Below are positions 5,385-12,831 of a DNA stretch of 17,148 nucleotides, piece by piece (the first letter of the stretch is position 1; the number at the start of each line of letters is the position of its first letter). Source of the stretch: Chloroflexota bacterium. Lineage in GTDB: Bacteria > Chloroflexota > UBA6077 > JACQUR01. The notes under the pieces were generated by a model that did no database searches, had not been told where the DNA came from, and worked only from the letters and a program-made list of their open reading frames with translations. The DNA lies in NCBI GenBank assembly GCA_016210245.1, contig JACQUR010000478.1, positions 1 to 17,148 on the forward strand, in the 5' to 3' direction. The position numbers and the translations under genes are program-made.

Positions 5385-7600
5385 TCTCACGCTCGCAGAC
5401 GAGGTCGATGTGGAAACCGCAGGCCGGGTACTGGTGCAGCACGCGCAAGCCTTGCCCGCGGAGAGCTGCGGCCACGTCAGCCTCGAACTGTGAGTCCACA
5501 CTGCCGATGCGGGCTCCAGCGACGCGCACGCGAGGGCGGGCCTGCACCTCGGCGCAGTGCCGCAGCCAGTCGGTGAGCACGCTCGGGCGTCCGTACGCGA
5601 ACGTGAAAGCATCGATCGGCGCTGCGTGGAACACGTGGACCTCGTGGCGCGCTCGAGTGAACGCCACGTTGAGCATGCCCTGTACGTGGGCTTGCTCCTG
5701 CATGCGCGCGGAGAGCGCCGCCTGCGGCATCACCTTGGCGTCGTAGGAGAGCGAATAGAGGATCACGTCGCGCTCGTCGCCCTGGAACCCATCGGGGTTG
5801 ATCACGACCAGGTCGTGGTCCTTCCATGTCCTCAGGCGAGATACGCTCCGCGACCAGATCCTGGATGAGCGCAACCTGCTCCTCGAAGAGGCACATGACA
5901 CCGATCGACGCTCCATCATAGTCTGGATCGGTCACGAGCCGGGCGAGAAGATCTACCAGAGCTCGCGCCTCGGTCTCGTTCTCCTGGGAGCCATTCGAGA
6001 TCACGCCATCCGGCACGTGGTGGAGCTGCATGATGGGCTGGTCAGGTGCCCCGAATTTCTTGTGGTGCTCGTCGGTCATGATGCGCAACTGGCTGTCGTA
6101 CCAGCGCCGGTTCGAGAACTCGATGATGGGCGGCAGGCAACGAAAGGGCTCGTCGAGCAGAGTTTCTTCCTCGGCGCGCACGGCGCCGAGCGTGAGCAGG
6201 CTCTGCTGGGCCGGGTGGAGCCAGCGCTGCGGGTCGAGGCGATCCATGCCACTCTGCTGCCAGGCCTGTTGGGCAACGGCCTGATTCAAGAAGGCGAAGC
6301 GTCGGGGCCGCATCTGCCTGGAGTCGCCGAAGATGACGAGCTTCTTGCCCCGGTACGCGATCGGGGTGATGGACGGCAGGTCAACCTGCGAGGCCTCGTC
6401 GACGATGACGACATCGAACACGCCGGGGTCGCAAGGGAACAGGCGCGCCGCGTCGTCGGGGGTCATGATCCAGACGGGGAGTAGCTTGAGCAGCATTGCC
6501 GTCCGATCCGGCTGACCCCTGAGCCGATCAAAGAGCGAGAAGTTCCTCCGGTTGTTCTGGTCGCGTTTGAGGACTGCCGCGAGCTCCCGGAGGCGGGCAC
6601 GCTCCTCGCGGGAGGCGCTCGCAACTGCCAGCTCCCGTCCGAGCCGCAGCGCTTCGACGGCGAGGTCGAGCAGGCGCGCACGACGAGCACCGGTCCTCTC
6701 AGCGATCGCGTCGGTGCTCTGTGCTGCCTCTCGCGCAGCACACCAGCGGGCGTGCCAGAACCGTGCCTGGCGGACCAGACGCCGTAGGCCGCCGGAAGCG
6801 AGAACCTGGCGGTGCGCCTGCTCTACCAGTTCCTCCCAGCGGATCGCCTGCGCGTACTGCTCGGCGTCCGCCAGGTAGTCGGAGGTTTCCACCTGGAACT
6901 TCCCGGCCACGGCCTCGACGGCCGTCCCCACCTCCTGTCGGGTGCGCTCCTTCTTGATACGATCGAGCCGCTGGAGCAACTCCTGCTTGGACTCCCGGTC
7001 TCGACGGAGGAGCGTCATTGGCAACTCCGCCAGCTTCAGTTCGCGCAGCTTGTGGTCCACCACCTCGAGCGCTTTGTCTTTCTGCGACGTGATGAGTACC
7101 GTCTTCCCGGTCGCAGCCAGGTGGCACGCGAGGTTGGCAATGGTCAGGCTCTTGCCGGTGCCGGGAGGACCCTCCACGCGGATGACACGGGTGGATGGAT
7201 CCTCGACCAGCAGCGCAGCGCGCCGCTGCGCTCGGTTCGAGCGGAAGGGGAAGTACAGCCGTGCCGTGTCGATGCGCTTCTGGCCCAGGTCCACCTGTGG
7301 CTCGCCGCCCGGGCCGCCCAGCAGCGGTTCAAGGGCGCACGCGGCGCTCGTGCCGTCAGTCTGGCCGATGGCGTCCAGGTCACTGGTGAGGAAGTAGCTC
7401 GTCTTCGGTGCGATGAACAGCGCCGACTGGTCCACCAACCGAAGGCCTTCCCCGGCTCGGGGTTCGGGAGGCGGCGGGACCAGACGACCGTCGAGGCACG
7501 CCTCACCCTGACCTACCGTGTTGAACTCGCGCAGGAGCATACCGACGAGGCGGCCCAGGTCTGCGTGCGCGAGTGGCAGCGCTGGCGTGGCCTCGATCAC
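5385..7600 (-). pseudogene. Superfamily 1 helicase (AAA_11/AAA_12 type) with nuclease tail, frameshifted and truncated
   Basis: The minus strand encodes a helicase of the DNA2/NAM7-like group. Visible parts, numbering from the GTG at 7600: Walker A GPPGTGKS (144-151), a long helical insert (about 190-350), Walker B VVIVDEASQVD (397-407), motif III GDSRQMRP (425-432). After codon 592 the frame breaks near 5820; a shift of one base restores HDLVVINPDGFQGDERDVI (motif V) and GMLNVAFTRARHEVHVFH (motif VI). A VSR/DUF559-like nuclease domain then starts (DSQFEADVAAALRGQGLRVL, HIDLVCE) but stops after the catalytic Asp, losing the following Glu/Lys part. The N-terminus also seems cut at 7600. Such helicase-nucleases are typical of defence islands; this copy is very likely inactive. 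Confidence 0.85.
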
Positions 7601-7611
7601 GCACGCGAATC

Positions 7612-8031
7612 ATGCAGGTCTTCCAGAATGCGCTGCGTGGAGAACTGCGACGATTCGGCCGGCGGCAGGAGTTAGCGGATATCGAGAGCAGGATCGACCT
7701 CACGGAATTGCGAAAGCGCTTCAGCCAGCAACGACAGGAGATGTATCAGGCAGGATACCGGCTTGGCATCGAGTTCGTGAAGGAGCGAGTGGAACTGGCG
7801 GACTTGCTCTACTGCGAGGGCGTCGACTGGGACGTCAAGAAGGTGATCCGGGCGCTGCTCACCTCTGGCGACCCATGGGAGGGGAAGTTGTTGGAGGAGG
7901 CTCAGTCCTTCGCTGGCGTGGCATTCACCCACATGGGTGCCGTCACTGAGGTAGAGGCGGGCTTCGTCGACGCCCTGCGCTACGTCTACGAACGAGCAGC
8001 AGACCCTGATGGTCCCTGGAACTGGCATTGA
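7612..8031 (+). CDS. Hypothetical protein, possibly a truncated 5' end
   Basis: The predicted protein has 139 residues. It is mostly helical, with a basic N-terminus (ALRGELRRFGRRQELADIES), an aromatic middle (YQAGYRLGIEFVKERVELAD) and an acidic C-terminal half ending WNWH. No known family is recognised, and no signal peptide or membrane segment is visible. The ATG at 7612 has no ribosome binding site and lies only 11 bases from the start of the opposing helicase frame, so the true N-terminus may have been lost at that junction. The codon pattern looks coding, and it contains fewer G/C-only codons than neighbouring genes, which may indicate a different origin. Confidence 0.6.
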   Translation: MQVFQNALRGELRRFGRRQELADIESRIDLTELRKRFSQQRQEMYQAGYRLGIEFVKERVELADLLYCEGVDWDVKKVIRALLTSGDPWEGKLLEEAQSFAGVAFTHMGAVTEVEAGFVDALRYVYERAADPDGPWNWH

Positions 8032-8238
8032 CCGTTCTGGCGCACAGGCCACTCCCTCCGACCGTAGTCAGGAGCACCGTCGCGAGTATCGTGTGCGCGT
8101 AGGAATGCCGCACAGTCGAAGGGGCCGGTCATCTCTGGCATCCTCCCAACATAGCGTTTTCGTGCGCTCCGGCGCCACCGATTGCCAGGGTTCGACTCCG
8201 AATGCGTGACGCTCTCAAGGGCGGTCGCCCCGGAGAGG

Positions 8239-9282
8239 CTAGCAGACAGCGGGTTCGCCGGGTGGGTCGCGCCACTCGAAGGTGGCCCCGGAGCCGGTCC
8301 GGTAGCCGACCAGTTGCGGCCAGCCATTGAAGACCTCCACTGGCAGCAGGTGGACGGCGAACGGGTTGTGGTAGACGCGGAAGCGGTGCCCGATCGACCG
8401 ATCCCCGAGCCTGACCTCATCGAAGACGGCGACCGCCGAGACTCGTGCGTGCGCCAGCTCGCCCCCGCGGCGCTCGAAGAAGAAGCGGTCGATGGCCTGG
8501 CGCTCAGTGTCCAGGCTGCGGAATTCGGTGGTCGGGAAGATGCAGATGGCGTAGGGTTCGCTCAGCTTCCCGTAGCGCCGGGCCTTCGAGGCCAGGGCAG
8601 AGCGGATCCGGTCGGGGGCCTCGACCGCCCTGGCGAAACCGTAGCCAAAGCCCCCGATGCCGACGGCGCCCCCCTGGTCCTCGTCAGCGGGATCCTCCGC
8701 CACAGGGAACGCCGAGAAGACAACCTCGACACTGCCGTCATCCGTTCGGTACGTCCGGTCGGGATCGCCATCGGATCCCCAGCCTGCGACCAGTTGCTCA
8801 CCAAGGAACTTCCGGACGAGGCTGGTCTTCAGGCCCCGCGGCAGCGGCGTCCGCACGTCGGCAATGATGTGCAGCCCGGAGGGTGTCCGTTCCAGGTCGT
8901 CGATCAGCGCCCACAGCCGACCGTCCAGAGTTGCGCGCTCGTCCGAGCGCCGCGCCACGACGGCCTCGACGACCGCCGGGCCGAACGGCGTCGTGACGCG
9001 GAAGTCAGGCCGGCTGCTGCTGCCGACCATCTCCGGCTCACGCTGCACGCTGTAGCCGCGCCGCACGAACTCGTGGTGCAGGCCCAACTCCTGTAGCGCG
9101 GAGAGGTGATTCTCATTCGACCGGTCCTTCAACCGACGCTCGAACTCCCGTCGGTGAGCGGAGTCCGGTACCTCGGCCAGCCACGCCTCGATCGTGGCGT
9201 GGAGTTGTACCACCTCCGGCTTCGAGAGCGCGCGGTCGCCCCAGAGCAGCGCCGACCGCGGGGTCGTCCACCGTCCCGTCAT
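8239..9282 (-). CDS. Uncharacterised protein with a PD-(D/E)XK-like N-terminal region
   Basis: The predicted protein has 347 residues. Residues 55-115 look like a PD-(D/E)XK nuclease core: helix HLSALQELGLHHEFVRRGYS, strand VQREPEM, then SSSRPDFRVTTPFGPAVVEA followed by VVARRSDE. The motif reads PDF...VEAVVA, so the usual Lys is replaced and activity is uncertain. The middle contains a Gly-rich turn (GGAVGIGGFGYGF), and the C-terminal third (LSEPYAICIFPTTEF, then RFFFERRGG and FRVYHNPFAVHLLPVEVFN) has the feel of a second alpha/beta domain. No named family is recognised. Its ATG overlaps the upstream Ymh-type gene's stop as ATGA, so the two are translated together. A defence role is inferred from the island context only. 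Confidence 0.78.
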   Translation of the reverse strand: MTGRWTTPRSALLWGDRALSKPEVVQLHATIEAWLAEVPDSAHRREFERRLKDRSNENHLSALQELGLHHEFVRRGYSVQREPEMVGSSSRPDFRVTTPFGPAVVEAVVARRSDERATLDGRLWALIDDLERTPSGLHIIADVRTPLPRGLKTSLVRKFLGEQLVAGWGSDGDPDRTYRTDDGSVEVVFSAFPVAEDPADEDQGGAVGIGGFGYGFARAVEAPDRIRSALASKARRYGKLSEPYAICIFPTTEFRSLDTERQAIDRFFFERRGGELAHARVSAVAVFDEVRLGDRSIGHRFRVYHNPFAVHLLPVEVFNGWPQLVGYRTGSGATFEWRDPPGEPAVC

Positions 9283-10007
9283 GTGCGTGGCCTCCGGGCG
9301 TCGACCACACGCCGCAGGTGGCTAGCGAGCATGACCAACTCGACCGCCTCGGCCGGGTCCGGCATGGTGACCGCGCGGTGGCTCACTGGGTTCTTGTACG
9401 AGCCAATCGCGCCAGCAAACAGATGCGCGAGCGCCTCGCGCTCGGCCATCGGGGCGGTGAGATTGGTCAGTGGGCCGTTGTTCGGGTTGAACGCGCGGCG
9501 CATCAGGTCGGGGCCGTAGTCCCCGGCGCTGTACCCGCCAGCACTTCGCACCTCGACTTCAACTTCCCTGAACCCCTGGAAGACGGCAGTGTCGTAGTCG
9601 CCACGCAGGAACGTGGCCCAGACCTTCTGGGCTATCAGTGGGTGCAGGACACGGCGTGGGAGCATGGCGCTTCGCTGATAGGCAGCGAAGTCGGCGGTCG
9701 TCTTCAGGCGCTGCCCGCGCCGGGTGATGAACACCCATTCGCCGGCCTCTCCAGGCTTCGGCGCGAGCAGGCCCTCTCGCGCCAGCCAAACCCAGGCTTC
9801 CATGAGCGCCCGACTGATCCGGTCGCGATAGGCGGACGGATAGTCTTGGACCGTGTGCGGCAGGCCGAAGTTGTAGCGGTTCAGTTGCCCGCGGTCAGGC
9901 GCGTCGAGCGCGTTGAGGTACTCGAGGACGACACCGGCCAGTTCCTCGGGCTCCAGCTCGAGGAGCGCCTCCGGGTCGGGCAGTATGGAAGCAAGCGTCC
10001 TGGTCAT
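9279..10007 (-). CDS. TIGR02391/Ymh-family protein
   Basis: The predicted protein has 242 residues. The C-terminal part matches the Hypoth_Ymh pattern: LHPLIAQKVWATFLRGDYDT, AVFQGFREVEVEVRSAGGYS, DLMRRAFNPNNGPLTN, then ALAHLFAGAIGSYKNPVSHR near residues 200-220. The N-terminal part (LASILPDPEALLELEPEELA and the WVWLAREGLLAPKP-like winged-helix region) is also usual for the family. Biochemical role unknown; these proteins recur in defence and mobile regions, often beside restriction or nuclease genes. ATG 10007 is preferred because the family-like sequence begins right after it, though its ribosome site (AAGGCA) is weak and starts up to 10118 are possible. First gene of an operon with the PD-(D/E)XK-like gene. 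Confidence 0.8.
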   Translation of the reverse strand: MTRTLASILPDPEALLELEPEELAGVVLEYLNALDAPDRGQLNRYNFGLPHTVQDYPSAYRDRISRALMEAWVWLAREGLLAPKPGEAGEWVFITRRGQRLKTTADFAAYQRSAMLPRRVLHPLIAQKVWATFLRGDYDTAVFQGFREVEVEVRSAGGYSAGDYGPDLMRRAFNPNNGPLTNLTAPMAEREALAHLFAGAIGSYKNPVSHRAVTMPDPAEAVELVMLASHLRRVVDARRPRT

Positions 10008-10124
10008 TGCCTTGGTGTGCCCCCGGTCCCGGCAGTAGCTCGCGGCGTGCGGCGATTGCCGCAGGAATGTGTGCCAGCGCGTCATCCACGGGCGGGCAGG
10101 CTTCGCCACCGGATCCACTCATTA

Positions 10125-10138
10125 GGATAGAGCTATCC
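10125..10138 (-). promoter_or_regulatory. Small palindrome at the likely promoter of the Ymh operon
   Basis: GGATAGAGCTATCC is a 6-bp inverted repeat around two bases. It overlaps a possible -10 (TATCCT on the minus strand) about 115 nt before the chosen start. No convincing -35 is present, so operator function is speculative. The 209 nt between glmS and the Ymh-type gene hold no other recognisable feature. Confidence 0.25.
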
Positions 10139-10216
10139 GTTGACGATCGACCAGGGTTGCGCATATTGACCAGGCACAGGTGTAGTACGGATATGCCACC
10201 GAGCTCGACCAGGCCG

Positions 10217-11995
10217 CTACTTCACCGTCACACTCTTGGCCAGGTTGCGCGGCTTGTCGGGGTCGCAGCCGCGGAGGAGGGCCAGGTGGTAGGCCAGAAT
10301 TTGGGGCGGCAGGGCGTTGACCAGCATTGCGCCTTCGCCCACGTCGGCCAGCGGCACGTGGATGTCGAATACCTCGTCGGGCTCGGGTGAGAGGCCGATG
10401 ATGAAGCCGCCTCGGGCCTTCACCTCCATGGCCCCGGAGAGGATGGCGGTGTAGGTTTCGTCCTTCGGGGCGATGACCAGGCAGGGGGTGCCCGGCTCGA
10501 TCAGGGCGATCACTCCGTGCTTGAGCTCGCCCCCCGCGAAGCCCTCGGCGTGGATATAGCTGACCTCCTTGATCTTGAGCGCCGCCTCCAGCGCCAGCGG
10601 GTAGCTGGGTCCACGGCCGATGATGTACAGGTGTTCCCGCTGGTAGAGCTGCTCGGCGATCTGGCGCATCAACTCGGCCCGCCCGTCGCTCAGGAAGTGC
10701 TGGATCTCGTCCGCCGCCCGCTGCACTACCTCTCGCCCCTCCTCCAGGCGGTGGTCGAAGGCGTAGGCCGTCAGCAACAGGATGGCCAGCTTGGCGGTGA
10801 AGCTCTTGGTGGCCAGCACGCACCGCTCCGGGCCTGCCCCCAGCAGCACCGGGTAGTCGGCCAGCCGGTACAGGCTCGACCCTTCGACGTTGACCAGCGC
10901 CCCCACCGTGACCCCGCGCTTCTTCGCGGCGCGGATGGAGTCCAGCACGTCAATGGTTTCGCCGCTCTGGCTCAGGGCGATGACCAGGCTATGCTCGTTC
11001 AAGAAGTGCTCCAGGTACGCGAACTCCGACCCGTTGGCGAAGTTCACGTGGCGCGCGGCGATGCGCGAGAAGGCGTACTGCGCGGCCAGAGCCGCGTGGG
11101 CGGCGGTGCCGCAGCCGACCATGTACGTGCCGCGCGCCTCCCGCATCAGCTCCGCCAACTGCTCCGCGTGCGCGCCCCAGCCGGCTGCGATCTGGTGGAT
11201 CACTCGGGGCTGCTCGTGGATCTCCTTGGCCATGAAGTGCTCGTAGCCCGCCAGGTCGGCCAGCTCCGGCTGCCAGGTGATGTCCCAGATGCGCGGATCG
11301 AGCCGCTCGCCCAGGGTAGCGTCGAACACCTGCACCCCGCCCTCGGAAAGGACCGCCACCTGGTTGTCCTCCAGGAACGTCAGCCGCCGCGTGTGCTCCA
11401 GGAGCGCGCTGGGGTCCGAGGCGAGGTAGCTGGCCTCGCTGGCCCAGCCCAGGACCAGGGGCGAGCCCGTCTTGGCCGCGGCCAGGCGGTGGCTGGCGAT
11501 GTCCAGCACTGCCAGGGCGTTCAGCCCGTCCAGCTTGCGGAAGGCGCAGATCAGCGCTTGCGCCAGGTGATCCGCCTCTCCGGCCGCGGCGCGCAGCTCG
11601 TCTTCGAGCAGGTGCGCGATCACCTCGGTGTCGGTCTGGGAGTGGAACAGATGCCCTCGCGCGAGCAGCTCGCGCCGCAGCGCCTGGTGGTTCTCGACGA
11701 TGCCGTTGTGGATGACCGCCAGCCGGCCGCTGCAGTCCAGGTGGGGATGGGCGTTCTCTTCGGTCACCGCGCCGTGGGTTGCCCACCGGGTATGGCCCAG
11801 TCCGATCTCGCTGGCCGGCAACATGGTGGAGGCCAGCCCGATCTTGCCCACGTGGCGCTCGATCGCCGCGTTGCCGTTGAGGCGAACGGCGATGCCCCAG
11901 GAGTCGTAGCCCCGGTACTCCAGCTTCTTGAGCCCCTCCAGGATGCGCTGGGGGGCATCCTCGCACCTGCCTACGTAGCCAAAGATACCACACAT
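10217..11995 (-). CDS. glmS: Glutamine--fructose-6-phosphate aminotransferase (isomerizing)
   Basis: The predicted protein has 592 residues, the family length. It makes glucosamine-6-phosphate from fructose-6-phosphate and glutamine, the first step towards UDP-GlcNAc and peptidoglycan, in the cytoplasm. It starts MCGIFGYVG, with Cys2 the N-terminal nucleophile of the glutaminase domain (about 2-215; also GHTRWATHG and HNGIVENH). Two SIS domains follow (YMVGCGTAAHAALAAQYAF, ALSQSGETIDVLDSIRAAKK; GRGPSYPLALEAALKIKE, AEGFAGGELKHG). It ends NLAKSVTVK, the classic C-terminus that closes the active site. The start is fixed by MCG; GGGGAGG lies eleven bases upstream. No lesion is seen. It is a stand-alone gene with its own promoter and a long leader. 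Confidence 0.97.
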   Translation of the reverse strand: MCGIFGYVGRCEDAPQRILEGLKKLEYRGYDSWGIAVRLNGNAAIERHVGKIGLASTMLPASEIGLGHTRWATHGAVTEENAHPHLDCSGRLAVIHNGIVENHQALRRELLARGHLFHSQTDTEVIAHLLEDELRAAAGEADHLAQALICAFRKLDGLNALAVLDIASHRLAAAKTGSPLVLGWASEASYLASDPSALLEHTRRLTFLEDNQVAVLSEGGVQVFDATLGERLDPRIWDITWQPELADLAGYEHFMAKEIHEQPRVIHQIAAGWGAHAEQLAELMREARGTYMVGCGTAAHAALAAQYAFSRIAARHVNFANGSEFAYLEHFLNEHSLVIALSQSGETIDVLDSIRAAKKRGVTVGALVNVEGSSLYRLADYPVLLGAGPERCVLATKSFTAKLAILLLTAYAFDHRLEEGREVVQRAADEIQHFLSDGRAELMRQIAEQLYQREHLYIIGRGPSYPLALEAALKIKEVSYIHAEGFAGGELKHGVIALIEPGTPCLVIAPKDETYTAILSGAMEVKARGGFIIGLSPEPDEVFDIHVPLADVGEGAMLVNALPPQILAYHLALLRGCDPDKPRNLAKSVTVK

Positions 11996-12188
11996 GTCTC
12001 GCAAGACCTCCCCACTGCCCCCGTCTGGGGGAACAGCACGCGCCAGGAAGGCCGCTGCGGGGTGCTGGGAGACAGAGGGGCAGGGTAAGCGCAGGAGGAG
12101 GACAGACCTTCTCCGTCTGCACGCTGGGAGGTATCTGTCAGGCCGTTGCCAGCCTGGTTTGTCCCGCCCATGTCGACCGTGCCAGCCG

Positions 12189-12222
12189 AGGGACCACCCG
12201 CCGAGTCTTTCGCCAGGTCCCT
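12189..12222 (-). promoter_or_regulatory. Hairpin in the glmS leader
   Basis: AGGGACC (12189-12195) pairs with GGTCCCT (12216-12222) around 20 nt. It lies between the large palindrome and the glmS start. It is not a recognisable riboswitch or T-box core, so function is unknown. Confidence 0.3.
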
Positions 12223-12231
12223 TCCGCGTCA

Positions 12232-12353
12232 CCCAGGGGATTTTGGATTTTGGATTTTGGATTGGGGCGGCCCGCCGAGCCGGTTGCTGCGCCACCGACC
12301 CGCTGGACCAGCTCAATCCAAAATCCAAAATCCAAAATCCAAAATCCCCTGGG
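12232..12353. repeat. 32-bp perfect palindrome built from 7-nt repeats (GGATTTT)n
   Basis: Bases 12232-12263 are the exact reverse complement of 12322-12353. Each arm is CCCAGGGG followed by three GGATTTT-type heptamers; the right arm has one extra unit inside. The loop is 58 nt and GC-rich. It sits in the glmS leader, about 240 nt upstream of the start codon. AT-rich arms in GC-rich surroundings suggest an acquired or amplified repeat. Confidence 0.9.
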
Positions 12354-12433
12354 CCAGGCGCTTCACGCTCTGTTGCGCCCCTCCCCGTCTCCGCTCCGCG
12401 CACCTCCCACAGCGATCCACTGATGGCCGGCGC

Positions 12434-12462
12434 AGTGTAGCACTGACCACGGGCCTGGTCAA
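12434..12462 (-). promoter_or_regulatory. Sigma-70-type promoter of glmS
   Basis: TTGACC (12462-12457) and TACACT (12439-12434) on the minus strand are separated by exactly 17 nt. Transcription would start near 12427, giving a leader of about 430 nt before the glmS ATG. Confidence 0.6.
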
Positions 12463-12831
12463 CCGTTTCGGCCTAGCACTTTCTTCCTATTCGAGCCGAG
12501 TCTCAGTCCTCAGTCCTGCCGGCACCGTCTCTGATGCACACCACATGCCAATACCTGCCTGTGCCGCTAGCAGCCCGCTACCGCGCAGATGCGGGATGGA
12601 TGGAGGTATCCGAGCCGCGACCGCGAGGCCTCACAGCGCACCCACGCCCGTGGGGGTCGAACTGGGAGGCTTCACCCGTTGGGTGAAGCCTCCCAGCTCG
12701 ACGCTGCGGATGGAGGAGCGCACAGCGCTCGAAAGACCTGATCTGGCTCCAGCCGCCAGGAATCGGGTACGCTTGACGGGAAGGCGCGCTGGCTCCCGGC
12801 GTGTCAGGCGCTTGCGGTAGGAGGAGGCAAC
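12463..12831. other. Intergenic region between glmS and the M2-type peptidase gene
   Basis: No gene is supported in these 369 nt. They hold the upstream side of the glmS promoter, a 24-nt stretch at 12605-12628 that resembles 310-333 near the CRISPR array, the hairpin at 12656-12702, and the ribosome site of the next gene at 12819-12827. A TTGACG at 12773-12778 has no matching -10. Confidence 0.6.
12656..12702. repeat. Perfect 16-bp hairpin with 3-nt loop, extended by 5 bp
   Basis: CTGGGAGGCTTCACCC (12662-12677) pairs perfectly with 12681-12696 around GTT; GTCGA and TCGAC extend the stem after one mismatch. It lacks a T-run on either side, so it is more like a REP-type element than an intrinsic terminator. 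Confidence 0.85.

Noticed and set aside
5290..5493. Continuation of the PIN-like frame to its stop
   Set aside because: From about 5385 it is antisense to the helicase's nuclease domain, so it is a shadow.
7986..8144. 51-residue minus-strand ORF with GGGAGG before its ATG
   Set aside because: It overlaps the end of the plus-strand hypothetical gene, and its protein has no family-like features.
8189..8199. GGTTCGACTCC, resembling a tRNA T-arm
   Set aside because: The flanking bases do not pair as a T-stem, and no anticodon arm or acceptor stem is present.
10517..12088. Long plus-strand open frame opposite glmS
   Set aside because: glmS is unmistakable on the minus strand; the antisense protein has no family features.
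11996..12403. N-terminal extension of glmS
   Set aside because: GlmS must expose Cys at position 2 after Met removal, and the extension translates the heptamer palindrome.
12463..12831. Intrinsic terminator at the 16-bp hairpin
   Set aside because: There is no T-run on either strand and no gene ends there.
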